A DNA stretch of 64,000 nucleotides from Amycolatopsis acididurans (GCF_012328925.1 NZ_JAAXLS010000007.1:1-64000); one strand, 5' to 3'; shown: positions 17,984-28,993, counted from the stretch's first letter. Numbers and translations: made by a program. Notes: generated by a model from the letters alone, not told the origin.

Positions 17984-19237
17984 TCAGCCTTCGAGAGCCT
18001 TGCGGACCGCTTCGGCGTTCGGCGGAACCGTTGCCTTCGGGCCGACGTGGTTCTCGATCGCGTCGAGGGTCTTCAGGCCGTCGCCGGTGATGAGCAGGAC
18101 GGTCTCGGCGTCCGGGTCGATCTTGCCGGCCTCGATGAGTTTCTTCGTGGTCGCCACGGTCACGCCGCCCGCGGTCTCGGTGAAGATGCCCTCGGTCCTG
18201 GCCAGCAGCCGGATGCCCTCGACGACCTCCTCGTCGCTGACGTCCTCGATCGCACCACCGGTGCGGTTCACGGTGTCCAGCACGTAAGGGCCGTCGGCCG
18301 GGTTGCCGATCGCCAGCGAGCGGGCGATCGTGTCCGGCTTGACGGGCTGCACGAAGTCGTGACCGTTGCGGAAGGCGGTCGACACCGGCGAGCAGCCGGT
18401 GGCCTGCGCACCGAAGACCTTGTACGGCGTCTCGTCCACCAGGCCCAGGCTGCCGAGCTCCCGGAAGCCCTTGTCGACCTTGGTCAGCTGCGAGCCCGAC
18501 GCGATCGGCACCACGATCTGCTCCGGCAGCCGCCAGCCCAGCTGCTCGGCGACCTCGAAGGCCAGCGTCTTGGAGCCCTCGGAGTAGTACGGCCGGACAT
18601 TGACGTTCACGAACGCCCAGGTCTCGTGCTCGGCGGCGAGCTGGGTGGCGAGCCTGTTCACGTCGTCGTAGTTGCCGTCGACCGCGATCAGGTTGCCGTC
18701 GTACACCGCGGTGGTGAGGATCTTGGCCCGCTCGAGCGACGACGGGATCAGCACCACCGACCGCCAGCCGGCCCTGGCCGCGGCCGCGGCGACGGCGTTG
18801 GCGAGGTTGCCGGTGGACGGGCAGGCGAGCGTGTCGAAGCCGAACTCGCGGGCCGCGGCGAGCGCGACGGCGACCACACGGTCCTTGAACGAATGGGTCG
18901 GGTTGCCGGTGTCGTCCTTGACCCACACCCGCTTCAGGCCGAGCGCCTTCGCGAGCCGGTCCGCACGCACCAGCCGGGTACAGCCAGGCTCGGTGTTCGG
19001 GATCTCCTCGACGTTCGAGGGCACCGGCAGCAGCTTCTTGTAGCGCCAGATGTTGCGCGGCCCGGACTCGATGTCCTCACGCCGGACGCGGCCGAAGTCG
19101 TAGGCGACCTCCAGCGGCGAGAAATCCTCGGCGGAGACGAACTCGGGCGCCAGCGGCTGGCGGTGGCCCTCTTCCTTGGACACCAGCTCAACGGCCGGAC
19201 CGAGGTCGACGGAACGCTGGGTGAGGGCTGCAGTCAT
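17984..19237 (-). CDS. thrC: Threonine synthase
   Basis: PLP enzyme converting O-phosphohomoserine to threonine, 417 residues. The N-terminal segment (YDFGRVRREDIESGPRNIWR) leads to the PLP-lysine motif THSFKDR. The phosphate-binding loop follows, and a SGSQLTKVDKGF block and C-terminal TGDGLKT complete the fold. The start is ATG 19237 (MTAALTQRSVDLG), preceded by AGGAAAGGA; a longer frame would run into the riboswitch. A SAM-I riboswitch precedes it. Confidence 0.95.
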   Translation of the reverse strand: MTAALTQRSVDLGPAVELVSKEEGHRQPLAPEFVSAEDFSPLEVAYDFGRVRREDIESGPRNIWRYKKLLPVPSNVEEIPNTEPGCTRLVRADRLAKALGLKRVWVKDDTGNPTHSFKDRVVAVALAAAREFGFDTLACPSTGNLANAVAAAAARAGWRSVVLIPSSLERAKILTTAVYDGNLIAVDGNYDDVNRLATQLAAEHETWAFVNVNVRPYYSEGSKTLAFEVAEQLGWRLPEQIVVPIASGSQLTKVDKGFRELGSLGLVDETPYKVFGAQATGCSPVSTAFRNGHDFVQPVKPDTIARSLAIGNPADGPYVLDTVNRTGGAIEDVSDEEVVEGIRLLARTEGIFTETAGGVTVATTKKLIEAGKIDPDAETVLLITGDGLKTLDAIENHVGPKATVPPNAEAVRKALEG

Positions 19238-19252
19238 CGCGAGGTTCCTTTC

Positions 19253-19381
19253 CTCATCTGTCCCACTGACGCGGGTCGGAATTGGCACCGTGGTCGTCAG
19301 CTACCTCGCGGACTCGAGATGACAGGCTGACGCCGGTTGCCGGGGCTTCAACGGGCCGTTCCCTCTGCCCCTCTGGATGAG
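19253..19381 (-). promoter_or_regulatory. SAM-I (S-box) riboswitch upstream of thrC
   Basis: Read on the minus strand, P1 is CTCATC (19381-19376) pairing with GATGAG (19258-19253). Between them are the SAM-I core strings AGAGGGGCAGAGGGA, GGCCCGTTGAAGCCCCGGCAACC-type (shown in parts: GGCCCGTTGAA, CCCCGGCAACC) and GGTGCCAATTCC. P3 is a GTCAGC/GCTGAC stem with an extra inner hairpin. The Shine-Dalgarno purines begin inside or right after the P1 3' strand, so SAM binding probably limits thrC translation. Confidence 0.9.
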
Positions 19382-19494
19382 CGGTATTCAGTTGTCGGCG
19401 TCCTCTCACGGCAACGCGCTGGTAACAACATACGACATGGCGATCAGCTCCCGCCATGCCCCTGCGGGGTTCGTCACCATGGCAGGATCGACAC

Positions 19495-20475
19495 GTGACC
19501 GCGCCAGCCACCACCACCTCGCCATTGCACCTCGTCCTCGGCGAGGAGGAACTGCTCGTCGAGCGCGCGGTGCGGGCCGCGCTGGACTCCGCACGCCTCG
19601 TCGACCCTGCCGCGGAACTGACCAAGACCCGGGTGTCGGAACTCACAGCGCCCGCGCTGCTCGAATTGGTCAGCCCGTCGCTGTTCAGCGAGGGCCGGGT
19701 GATCGTTCTCGACGCCGCCCAGGACATCTCGCAGGAACTGGCCGACGCGGTGCAGTCCTACCTCAAGCAACCCGCGGACGGCGTCGTCCTGGTCGTCGTG
19801 CACACCGGTGGCGGTCGCAGCAAGGCCGCGAAAGCGCTCCCGGCGGTGCTGCGCAAAGCGGGTGCCCGGATCACCGAGTGCCCCAAGATCACCAAGCCGG
19901 CCGACCGGGAAGCGTTCGTGCGCAACGAGGTCCGGCAGGCGGGCGGGCGGATCGACGCCTCCGCGGTGGCCGCGCTGATCGACGCGGTCGGGTCGGATCT
20001 GCGGGAGCTGGCGTCGGCCGCCGCGCAACTGGTCGCGGACGCGGGCGGCAAGGTCGATGAGGAAGCGGTTCGCCGATACCACCGTGGGCGCGCCGATGTC
20101 AGCGGCTTCGCGGTCGCGGAGAAGGCCGTGTCCGGGGACCGGTCGGCGGCGCTGGAGTCGTTGCGGTGGGCGGAGCAGATCGGCGTGCCGCACGTGCTGA
20201 TCGCGGATGCGCTCGCCGACGCGGTCCGGACCATCGCGCGCGTGTCGGCGGCCGGCCGGGGGAACCCGAACCAGATGGCGGGGGAGCTGGGCATGCCGCC
20301 GTGGAAGATCCGCAAGGCGCAGGGGCAGTCGCGCGGCTGGGGCGCGGCGGGCCTCGCCGACGCGATGGGCATCGTGGCGCGGGTGAATGCCGAGGTCAAA
20401 GGCGCGGCGGCCGATCCAGCCTATGCACTGGAACGCGCGGTCCTCGACCTCGCGGCGGCGCGCGAGAAGCGGTGA
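19495..20475 (+). CDS. holA: DNA polymerase III delta subunit
   Basis: Clamp-loader subunit that opens the beta clamp. 326 residues in the HolA plan: N-terminal LVLGEEELLVERAV, AAA-like core with LKQPADGVVLVVVH, and a C-terminal helical collar (QMAGELGMPPWKIRKA). The GTG at 19495 begins just before the conserved domain. In mycobacteria holA is beside rpsT, as here. Confidence 0.93.
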   Translation: MTAPATTTSPLHLVLGEEELLVERAVRAALDSARLVDPAAELTKTRVSELTAPALLELVSPSLFSEGRVIVLDAAQDISQELADAVQSYLKQPADGVVLVVVHTGGGRSKAAKALPAVLRKAGARITECPKITKPADREAFVRNEVRQAGGRIDASAVAALIDAVGSDLRELASAAAQLVADAGGKVDEEAVRRYHRGRADVSGFAVAEKAVSGDRSAALESLRWAEQIGVPHVLIADALADAVRTIARVSAAGRGNPNQMAGELGMPPWKIRKAQGQSRGWGAAGLADAMGIVARVNAEVKGAAADPAYALERAVLDLAAAREKR

Positions 20476-21221
20476 TTGGGCCCGGTGGCGGCTCTGTGGA
20501 GGTTGGCCGGCGGCCCAGAAGAGACGGCGACTTCGAGAGGGCGACGGCTCCGTGACGGCTCCGCGAGGGCATCGGCGCCATGAGCGCGGCGGTTTCGCGA
20601 CGGTGACGGTTTCGCGAGGGTAGCGGCTGCGAAAGGGCGGGGATTCCAGAGGGCGGCTGCGAGGGGACCGGCTTCGAGTCGGCGGTGGTTCCGCGAGGTG
20701 GCGGTTCCGCGGACGCGGTGGCTTCGCGAGCGTGACACTGTGCCGACGGTGGTGGCTTCGCGAGGGTGGCGTCGTGTCGCGAGGGCGACGTTGCACCGAG
20801 GGCGACGGCTCCGCGAGGCCAACGGTTGCGCCGAGGGGGCGGCTTCGCGCGGGCGGTGGGTTCGCGAGCGTCTCCGCACGCGGAGGATGGCGGCTTCCGA
20901 GGGTGACGCCCGCGCCGAGGGTGACGCCCGCACCGAGGCTGGCGCCGCGCCGAGCGTTACGCCGCGCCGAGCGTCACGCCGCGCCGACGGCCCCGCGCCG
21001 AGGGTGACGCGGTGCTGACGGTGACGCCCGCGCCCAGGGTGACCTCGTGCAACGCCGGACAATGGGCCAACGCCAACGCCAACGCCAACGCCAACGCCAA
21101 CGCCAACGACGGTGACGCTCGCGCCCAGGGTGACCTCGCGCCGCCGACGGTGACCTCGCGCCCAGGGCGCGACCGACGGTGGAACCCGCCGAACCCTCCG
21201 CAGCCCAGCACCCCAGACGCG
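20476..21221. repeat. Intergenic repeat tract between holA and rpsT
   Basis: About 750 bp made of degenerate 15-18-bp units. The first part uses cores like GCTTCGCGAGGG; the later part (20880-21160) uses CGCGCCGAGGGTGACGCC-like cores. No frame on either strand looks like a real protein. It contains a hexanucleotide microsatellite. Confidence 0.7.
21066..21107. repeat. Hexanucleotide microsatellite (GCCAAC)7
   Basis: Seven perfect tandem copies of GCCAAC at 21066-21107 in the intergenic repeat tract. Non-coding, and potentially length-variable by slippage. Confidence 0.95.
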
Positions 21222-21260
21222 AAAATGCCCGCCCTCGGCCGTGAGGCCGCCGGGCGGGCA
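21222..21260 (-). terminator. Rho-independent terminator after rpsT
   Basis: On the minus strand TGCCCGCCC pairs with GGGCGGGCA (21252-21260 with 21226-21234) and is followed by four T (21225-21222). It lies 16 bp beyond the rpsT stop. Confidence 0.85.
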
Positions 21261-21276
21261 CTTCGAGAGAAACTGC

Positions 21277-21537
21277 TCAGAGCGCGTTGGCGCGCTTGGC
21301 CATCGCCGACTTCTTGTTCGCGGCCTGGTTCGGGTGGATGACACCCTTGCTGGCGGCCTTGTCCAGCTTCTTGGCGGCCTCGCGCTGCAGCTCGACGGCC
21401 TTGTCCTTGTCGCCGGCCTCCGCGGCCTCGCGGAACTTGCGGATGGCGGTCTTCACCGAGGACTTGACCGACTGGTTGCGCTGGCGCGCCTTCTCGTTGG
21501 TCTTGATTCGCTTGATCTGGGACTTGATGTTGGCCAC
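21277..21537 (-). CDS. rpsT: 30S ribosomal protein bS20
   Basis: Small-subunit rRNA-binding protein, 86 residues. Typical bS20 features: [17 protein letters not shown] at the start, [11 protein letters not shown], and [18 protein letters not shown] at the end. The start is GTG 21537, where the conserved protein begins; upstream frame is non-coding. Divergent from the DMT transporter. Confidence 0.97.
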   Translation of the reverse strand: MANIKSQIKRIKTNEKARQRNQSVKSSVKTAIRKFREAAEAGDKDKAVELQREAAKKLDKAASKGVIHPNQAANKKSAMAKRANAL

Positions 21538-21806
21538 GCGGGCGCTCCTTCGAGTCTTGTCCGGGTCCGCTGCCGCGTCGTGGTGGCCCCGGATCTCCGG
21601 GCTTCCTCCCTTACGGAATGCCACACGGCAACGGTCGACAACACTACCAGTGACGGTATGGTGGCCCACGTAGTGCCTAGGGTTCCGTCGCCGCCCCGCC
21701 CGCAGCCCCTCGCACAACCAGGGGTGGCGAGCCTGGTCCGAGCGGCACCGGCCACCGGGCACCGGGTCCGGCGGTACACCTGAGCGGACAAAAGCCTAGA
21801 GGGCCT

Positions 21807-21832
21807 CGGCCTTTCGCGCCCGCGAAAAGCCG
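21807..21832 (+). other. Hairpin just before the DMT transporter ribosome-binding site
   Basis: CGGC-C-TTTCGCG (21807-21818) folds onto CGCGAAA-A-GCCG (21821-21832) with a 2-nt apex, essentially an interrupted 11-bp inverted repeat. GGAAAGG follows directly at 21831-21837. It could modulate translation. It matches no riboswitch I recognise. Confidence 0.4.
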
Positions 21833-21843
21833 GAAAGGCACCC

Positions 21844-22695
21844 GTGAACGGCACAGCCCTGTCCCTGGTCCTCATCGCCGCCTTCGTGCACGCCGGCTGG
21901 AACCTCGCCGCCAAACGCGTCCACGGCGGCGGCGCCCGCTTCGTCTTCCTCTACTACACCGTGTCGGCCGTGGTGTGCCTGCCGCTCGCCGCCGTGATGC
22001 TCGCCGTGGAACCGCAAAGTCCACAGTGGACGTGGTTGCTGGCCGCCGTGCTGACCGCGGTCTTCCATGTGCTCTACGGCATCGTCCTGCAACGCGGCTA
22101 CCGCGTCGGCGACCTGTCCATCGTGTACCCGCTGGCACGCGGCAGCGGGCCGCTGCTGTCGGTGCTCGCGGCCGTCGTGGTGCTCGGTGAGCGGCCCGGG
22201 GTTCTCGGCCTCGTCGGTGCGCTGCTCATCGTCGGCGGGGTACTGCTCATCGGCGGCGGCCGCGGCAGCGGTGACCGCAAGGCGGGCGTCTTCTACGGCC
22301 TGCTCACGGGCGCGACCATCGCCGCCTACACCCTCTGGGACGCGCACTCGGTCAACGCGCTCGGCGTACCGCCGGTCGTGTACTTCACCACCGGCGCGAT
22401 GCTGCAGAGCGCGTTCCTCGCGCCCATCGCCCTCCGTCAGGGTGGCCTGACGCCGTTGTGGCGCCGTCACTGGCGGGAAACCGTCCTCGTCGGGGCGCTG
22501 TCCCCGGTCGCCTACCTGCTTGTCCTCTACGCGATGCGGATGGCGCCGGTGAGCCTTGTCGCGCCCGCGCGCGAGGTCAGCATCGTGCTCGGCGGGATCG
22601 CGGCGTGGCTCATGCTCGGCGAGGCCAACCCGGGGCGCCGGATCACCGGCTCGGTCATCGTGCTCGCCGGAATTGCCGCGATTGCCGCGTCGTGA
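21844..22695 (+). CDS. EamA/DMT superfamily transporter
   Basis: 283 residues predicted as ten membrane helices in two EamA repeats (N-half begins LSLVLIAAFVHAGWNLAAKR; C-half begins GVFYGLLTGATIAAYTLWD). VAPAREVSIVLGG and a terminal VIVLAGIAAIAAS helix fit the family. Likely a metabolite exporter, substrate unknown. The GTG start follows GGAAAGG; the VOC gene is 22 bp downstream on the same strand. Confidence 0.88.
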   Translation: MNGTALSLVLIAAFVHAGWNLAAKRVHGGGARFVFLYYTVSAVVCLPLAAVMLAVEPQSPQWTWLLAAVLTAVFHVLYGIVLQRGYRVGDLSIVYPLARGSGPLLSVLAAVVVLGERPGVLGLVGALLIVGGVLLIGGGRGSGDRKAGVFYGLLTGATIAAYTLWDAHSVNALGVPPVVYFTTGAMLQSAFLAPIALRQGGLTPLWRRHWRETVLVGALSPVAYLLVLYAMRMAPVSLVAPAREVSIVLGGIAAWLMLGEANPGRRITGSVIVLAGIAAIAAS

Positions 22696-22717
22696 CGCTC
22701 TGCGGTAGGGAGTATTC

Positions 22718-23098
22718 ATGCAGGTGTTGAGCAGCCGGGTCCTGGTCCGGCCCACGGATCCCGAGAAATCGACCGCCTTCTACCGCGACGTTCTCGGCCT
22801 GGCGATCTACCGGACCTTCCCCGGCGGCACGGTCTTCTTCCTCGGTCAGGGCTTCCTCGAGGTCTCCAGCCACGGCGGAGCCGGCTCGAACACGACGCTG
22901 CAACTGTGGCTGCAGGTCCGCGATCTCGAGGCCACGCTCAAGGAACTGGCCGCACACGGCGTGACCCCGGACCGCGAAGCGCGCAAGGAACCGTGGGGCC
23001 TGTGGGAGGCCTGGATCTCCGACCCGGACGGCGTGCCCATCGTGCTCGTCGAGATCCCGGCCGACCATCCCCTGCGCACGGACGTCCGCGCCCCCTGA
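22718..23098 (+). CDS. VOC (glyoxalase/bleomycin-resistance fold) protein
   Basis: 126 residues forming two beta-alpha-beta-beta-beta units: SSRVLVRPTDPEKSTAFYRDV then the LWLQVRDLEATLKELAAHG half ending in SDPDGVPIVLVEIP. Probably a small metal-dependent enzyme or binding protein; no specific substrate can be given. The start follows GGGAG. Confidence 0.85.
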   Translation: MQVLSSRVLVRPTDPEKSTAFYRDVLGLAIYRTFPGGTVFFLGQGFLEVSSHGGAGSNTTLQLWLQVRDLEATLKELAAHGVTPDREARKEPWGLWEAWISDPDGVPIVLVEIPADHPLRTDVRAP

Positions 23099-23104
23099 CA
23101 GCGC

Positions 23105-23680
23105 CTACGGTCTGACGGCGCGGAGCTGGGCCGCGGTGGCACCGAAGCCCGGGGGCTCCCAGGTCCAGGTCTGCAGGTCGGTGAAACCGGCCGCGGTGAC
23201 CTCCGCGGCGAGCGCGTGCCGCGGCACGGGCAGCCACTTCTGGTGCGCGGACAGCACGAGCCGCCCGCCCGGGCGCAGCACGCGGTACAGCTCGGCGAAC
23301 CCCGCCGCGCGGTCGTCCCACAGCTGCACGTTGTTGACCGACACCACGACGTCCACCGACTCGCCGGCCTGGCCGGTGGCCTCCGCCGAGCCTTGCCGCA
23401 GGACGACGTCGTCGCGGCGTGCCCGGCACAGCGCGAGCATCTCCTCGGAGGGGTCCACGCCGATCACGTGCGCGGCCTTCTCCGCCGCGGCCGCCAGCCC
23501 GACACCGGGACCGGGGCCCACGACGAGCACGGTCTCGCCGGGCGTGAGCCTCGCCACTTCCACCACGCGCCGTTCGGTAGCGGCATTGCCGTATGCCATG
23601 ACCGCGGCGCCTATCCTGCCCAGGAAACCGCGTGGATGGCCGAAGGCGCGGTCCAGCACCTGGGCTAAAGCAGTACTCAT
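23105..23680 (-). CDS. Class I SAM-dependent methyltransferase
   Basis: 191 residues. The SAM-binding glycine loop is [12 protein letters not shown], with an acidic end of strand 2 in [11 protein letters not shown] and the motif [25 protein letters not shown] block is typical of small Methyltransf_11 enzymes. Substrate unknown. Convergent with the VOC gene (6 bp gap) and divergent from lepA. Confidence 0.85.
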   Translation of the reverse strand: MSTALAQVLDRAFGHPRGFLGRIGAAVMAYGNAATERRVVEVARLTPGETVLVVGPGPGVGLAAAAEKAAHVIGVDPSEEMLALCRARRDDVVLRQGSAEATGQAGESVDVVVSVNNVQLWDDRAAGFAELYRVLRPGGRLVLSAHQKWLPVPRHALAAEVTAAGFTDLQTWTWEPPGFGATAAQLRAVRP

Positions 23681-23794
23681 AGCTCCAGGTCAGCACGCGC
23701 ACCGCGAACCGGCATCGGGGATGACCCGGAAATCGCCGGCGACCGGGCATGGGACACTGGAGGACGTACCCGCGGCCGATCATCGAGGAACCGA

Positions 23795-25648
<1,854 letters not shown>

Positions 25649-25661
25649 CGCCCTCTGGCAG

Positions 25662-25705
25662 GGCGAGGCGTGTTCGCGGTGCGTGAGCCCCTCGGGCGCC
25701 TCGCC
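25662..25705. terminator. Inverted repeat between lepA and the convergent oxidase-fold gene
   Basis: GGCGAGGCG (25662-25670) and CGCCTCGCC (25697-25705) are perfectly complementary across 26 nt, between two convergent stops. Possible bidirectional terminator without a T-tract. Confidence 0.45.
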
Positions 25706-25718
25706 GCCGGCCGGCTTC

Positions 25719-26159
25719 TCACCCGTTCCCGCTGATCCGTGCCGCTTCGACGAAGACGCAACACCGGCGTTCGGCGGCCATGACCCGGTCGTACTCGTCC
25801 CAGTCGTCGTGGGTCCCGGTCGCCGCTTTGAACACGTCGCGCAGCAGGGTGGGCAGGTCGCCGGTGAAGTCCGGATCGGCGTCGTCCGGCCCGATCAGCC
25901 GCGCCGGGCCCTGCACCGACACCCAGTTCCAGCCGCGCCGGAAGACGATCGTCGCGTGCCCGCCGCTCCGCAGCAGCTCCAGCTTCCTGGTGCCACCGCG
26001 GGCGACGAAACCCACGCTGGGCCTGCCGCTGACCGGGTCGTCGATCGGCCCGGCGTTGACCACCGACGCCTGCACCGTGCCGTCCGGCCTGGCGATGGCG
26101 ACGGTCGCCAGGCCGTGTTCGGCGACGGCGAGTTCGCGCACGAGATTCAGATCAGCCAT
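25719..26159 (-). CDS. Pyridoxamine-phosphate-oxidase-fold (F420/FMN) protein
   Basis: 146 residues with the split-barrel fold: [21 protein letters not shown] at the start, the central [23 protein letters not shown] strand pair, and [14 protein letters not shown]. This layout fits the actinobacterial PPOX-class F420-dependent group, but cofactor choice is an inference. The ATG at 26159 replaces a longer frame with no support. Confidence 0.78.
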   Translation of the reverse strand: MADLNLVRELAVAEHGLATVAIARPDGTVQASVVNAGPIDDPVSGRPSVGFVARGGTRKLELLRSGGHATIVFRRGWNWVSVQGPARLIGPDDADPDFTGDLPTLLRDVFKAATGTHDDWDEYDRVMAAERRCCVFVEAARISGNG

Positions 26160-26169
26160 GCCGATCACG

Positions 26170-26760
26170 CTATGCCCTCGTGCGGCGGCGGAACAGCGCA
26201 CCGGCCACCGGCACGGTGACCGCGAGAATGCCGGCCCACCACGCGAGCGCGATCCATGCCGTGTTGCCGGGTGACCCGCCCAGCAGCAGCGCGCGGACGC
26301 TGTCGACCACCGCGGTCGCCGGCCGGTGCTCGCAGAACTGCCGCGTTGATGTAGCTGGTGCTGCCGGTGTCGATCGCGGCCTCGCCGAGGGTTCGTCCAG
26401 GAACAGCACCGACGGTGCCGTGATCAGGCTGATCGGCAGGTCGAGCCGCCGCTTCATGCCACCCGAGTAGGTCTTGACCAGCCTGCCGGCGGCCTCGAGC
26501 AGATCGAAACGGGCCAGCAGCTCGTCCGCCCGCCGCCGGTCCGCGGCGGTGCGCAGCCCGAACAGCCTGCCCATCATGACCAGGTTCTCGCGCCCGCTGA
26601 GCAGCGGGTCGAGCGCGACCTGCTGCCCGGTCAGGCCGATCGCACGGCGGACGTGCGCGGCCTCGCGCACCACGTCGTACCCGGCGATCCTCACCTCGCC
26701 ACCGTCCGGTCTGAGCAGCGTCGTCATGAGCCGGACCGCGGTGGTCTTGCCGACCCGCGC
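26170..26760 (-). pseudogene. Remnant of a DrrAB-like ABC exporter (ATPase fused by deletion to permease tail)
   Basis: Read from 26760 down, GKTT and VRLMTTLLRPDGGEV mark an ABC ATPase whose start is missing. The signature YSGGMKRRLDL and Walker B VLFLDEP follow. After DEPSA the frame breaks, and by about 26340 it is the end of a DrrB-type permease (EHRPATAVVDSVRALLLGG, then a last membrane helix to RRRTRA). The ATPase second half and most of the permease are gone. A functional exporter is not possible from this. Confidence 0.75.
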
Positions 26761-26765
26761 TGAGC

Positions 26766-27255
26766 GTGCCGAAGGTCGCCGAGGTCGCGATCGGGATCGC
26801 GGACGCCGAGGGCCTGGACGCGGTGTCGATGCGGCGGGTCGCCGCCGCGCTCGGCTACACCACGATGTCGCTGTACCGGTACGTCCCGGCCAAGGAGCAG
26901 CTCATCGAAGTGATGGCCGACCTCGCGGCGGGGGAGCCGCCGGCACCGGGCTCGGGGGACTGAAATGATCATGGCTTTTCTGTTCCTCGACGGCGCGGTG
27001 CGTGAGCTCGCGAGGATCACCGGCGACATCGGGCAGGCCCGGCGCGAGGCCGGGGTCACCGCCGAACAGGCCGAGGCCGGGTACGCCACCATCCTGCGCA
27101 AGTACGTCGACCGGGACCGGTTCCCGACGCTGGCGCGGGTGGTCGCGGAAGGCGCGTTCGACGGCGAACCCGCGCAGGGGCAGATCCCGGATCTGGAGTT
27201 CGGGTTGCGCCGGTTGATGGACGGCCTTGAAGCCTATGCCCGCTCTCGTGGTTGA
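26766..27255 (+). pseudogene. Broken TetR-family regulator
   Basis: 26766-26963 encodes a TetR DNA-binding domain (GLDAVSMRRVAAALG, MSLYRYVPAKEQLIEVMADL) that stops soon after. A second piece in another frame (26965-27255) encodes a TetR C-terminal domain (LARITGDIGQARREAG, DLEFGLRRLMDGLEAYA). The N-terminus also looks trimmed. It lies head-to-head with the exporter wreck, as drug-exporter regulators do. Confidence 0.7.
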
Positions 27256-27264
27256 GTGAGGGGC

Positions 27265-28320
27265 ATGTTCACGGACCTGCGTTTCCCCGTACTGGTCGCG
27301 CCGATGGCGGGCGGTCCGACCACTCCGGAACTTCTCGCCGCCGTGGTCGAGGCGGGCGGCTCGGGCTTTCTGTCGGCGGGCTACCTCGACCCGGGAACGC
27401 TCGCCGCGCGGATCGCCCGCACGCGCGGGCTGACCGGGGGCGAGTTCGGCGTCAACCTGTTCGTGCCGGGTGAGCAGTCCACTGTGGACCTCTCGGCATA
27501 CGTGCGCCGGGTGCGGGAGGAGGCGCTGCGCCACGGAGCCGAGCCCGGCGAACCGCGGTGGGAGGACGACAACTATCCGGCGAAGCTGGATCTCGTTGTG
27601 GCGGAACGGATTCCGGTGGTCTCGTTCACCTTCGGGCTTCCCTCGCGGGAGGACGTCGCCAGGCTGCACGACGTGGGCAGCCGGGTCGTGGCGACGGTGA
27701 CCAATCCGGACGAGGCCGAGCAGGCGGCCGGGATCGGCGCGGACGCGTTGTGCGTGCAGGGTTTCGAGGCGGGCGGGCACCGCGGCGTGCTCACCGACGA
27801 TCCGGCGGACCCGGCCGGCGGCCAGACGCTCGGCCTGCTCGCCGCACTGCGGCTGGTGTCCGCGCGGGTGGACCTGCCGTTGATCGCGGCGGGCGGGCTC
27901 GTGCACGGTGCGGACGTCGCGGCCGTGCTGACCGCCGGAGCGGTCGCGGCGCAGCTCGGTACCGCGTTCCTGCGTGCCGACGAGGCGGGCACGCAGGCCG
28001 CGCACCGGCGGATACTGGCCGAAGGTGGTCGTCCGACGGCGATCACGCGGGCCTTCAGCGGGCGCCCGGCGCGCGGCATCGTGAACCGGTTCCTCAGCGA
28101 GAACTCGTCGGTCGCGCCCTCGGCCTACCCACAGGTGCATCACCTGACGCGGCCGATGCGCGCGGCGGCGGGCAAGGCGGGCGACGCCGAGGCACTCAAC
28201 CTGTGGGCCGGCCAGGCCTATCCGGTCGCGAGCGAGGGACCGGCCGCCGACATCTTCCGGCGCATCGAGGACGAGGCGCGTACGGCCCTGCGGAACGCGT
28301 CGCGCCTGATCACTCCATAG
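27265..28320 (+). CDS. Nitronate monooxygenase (2-nitropropane dioxygenase-like)
   Basis: FMN TIM-barrel enzyme, 351 residues from ATG 27265. The N-terminus (RFPVLVAPMAGGPTTPELL) and the phosphate/flavin-binding loops (ALCVQGFEAGGHRG, PLIAAGGLVHGADVAAVLTAG, AQLGTAFLRADE) match the family. Expected to oxidise alkyl nitronates. GAGGGG sits just before the ATG; a GTG at 27256 is a weaker alternative. Confidence 0.88.
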   Translation: MFTDLRFPVLVAPMAGGPTTPELLAAVVEAGGSGFLSAGYLDPGTLAARIARTRGLTGGEFGVNLFVPGEQSTVDLSAYVRRVREEALRHGAEPGEPRWEDDNYPAKLDLVVAERIPVVSFTFGLPSREDVARLHDVGSRVVATVTNPDEAEQAAGIGADALCVQGFEAGGHRGVLTDDPADPAGGQTLGLLAALRLVSARVDLPLIAAGGLVHGADVAAVLTAGAVAAQLGTAFLRADEAGTQAAHRRILAEGGRPTAITRAFSGRPARGIVNRFLSENSSVAPSAYPQVHHLTRPMRAAAGKAGDAEALNLWAGQAYPVASEGPAADIFRRIEDEARTALRNASRLITP

Positions 28321-28367
28321 GTGGAGATACGGTGCGGGCACGCCCGCGCACCTGGCAAGCTCCGATC

Positions 28368-28991
28368 ATGGTCCGGAAAACCGTTGCCGCAGCGGCGATC
28401 GCGCTCGCTGCCGTGTCCGCGCCCATGGCGCACGCCGATCCGGCACACGGCATCCAGGCGTTCACCGCGGACGGCAGGTTCGTCGCGCCTCCGGGCGTGT
28501 CGTCGGTGTTCGTCGCGCTGTGGGGCGCGGGCGGTGGTGGCGGCGCCGGAAACGCGCCCGACGTCGGCGGCAGCGGCGGGGGCGGCGGCGGCGGGGGAGC
28601 CGCGTGGTGCGCGGTGACGTTGACCCCGCAGACGGAGTACCTGGTGACGGTCGGTCCCGGTGGGCTGGCCGGTGTCGCGGGCCAGCATGACGGCACCGGC
28701 ACGTCGGGCGGCGATTCGAGCCTGGGCCAGAACGGCACCCCGGCGCTGGCGGTCGCGCACGGCGGGCAGAACGGCTTCGGCGCCACGCCGGACGGGCGCA
28801 GCGGCTCGGCGGGCCGTGGTGGCACAGGGGAGTGCCGCGCGGCCGGCGGGGTCACCGCGCCCGGCGCGAACGGTAACGGCGACGGCGGTGGCGCGGTGGG
28901 CGCGCTGCCGAGCGCGCCACCGGCCGGCACCGGTTCCGGTGGTGGCGCGGCGAAGCCGGGCGCGACGGGGTACGTGCTGATCTGGTGGTGA
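28368..28991 (+). CDS. Secreted glycine-rich protein
   Basis: 207 residues. A Sec signal peptide with cleavage near AHA-DP is followed by one short beta-like segment (FTADGRFVAPPGVSSVFVALW). The rest is Gly-rich (runs of G near 28525-28600) and ends in GYVLIWW. It resembles glycine-rich structural domains found in surface or tail proteins. Function unknown. Confidence 0.7.
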   Translation: MVRKTVAAAAIALAAVSAPMAHADPAHGIQAFTADGRFVAPPGVSSVFVALWGAGGGGGAGNAPDVGGSGGGGGGGGAAWCAVTLTPQTEYLVTVGPGGLAGVAGQHDGTGTSGGDSSLGQNGTPALAVAHGGQNGFGATPDGRSGSAGRGGTGECRAAGGVTAPGANGNGDGGGAVGALPSAPPAGTGSGGGAAKPGATGYVLIWW

Positions 28992-28993
28992 GG

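Noticed and set aside
17502-18287. Open frame through the thrC-side minisatellite
   Set aside because: Encodes only repeat-derived Ala/Arg/Pro and runs into the thrC antisense.
20474-20796. Possible proline/arginine-rich protein in the holA-rpsT gap
   Set aside because: All frames there show the same short-repeat periodicity and no ribosome-binding site. It is better explained as non-coding repeats.
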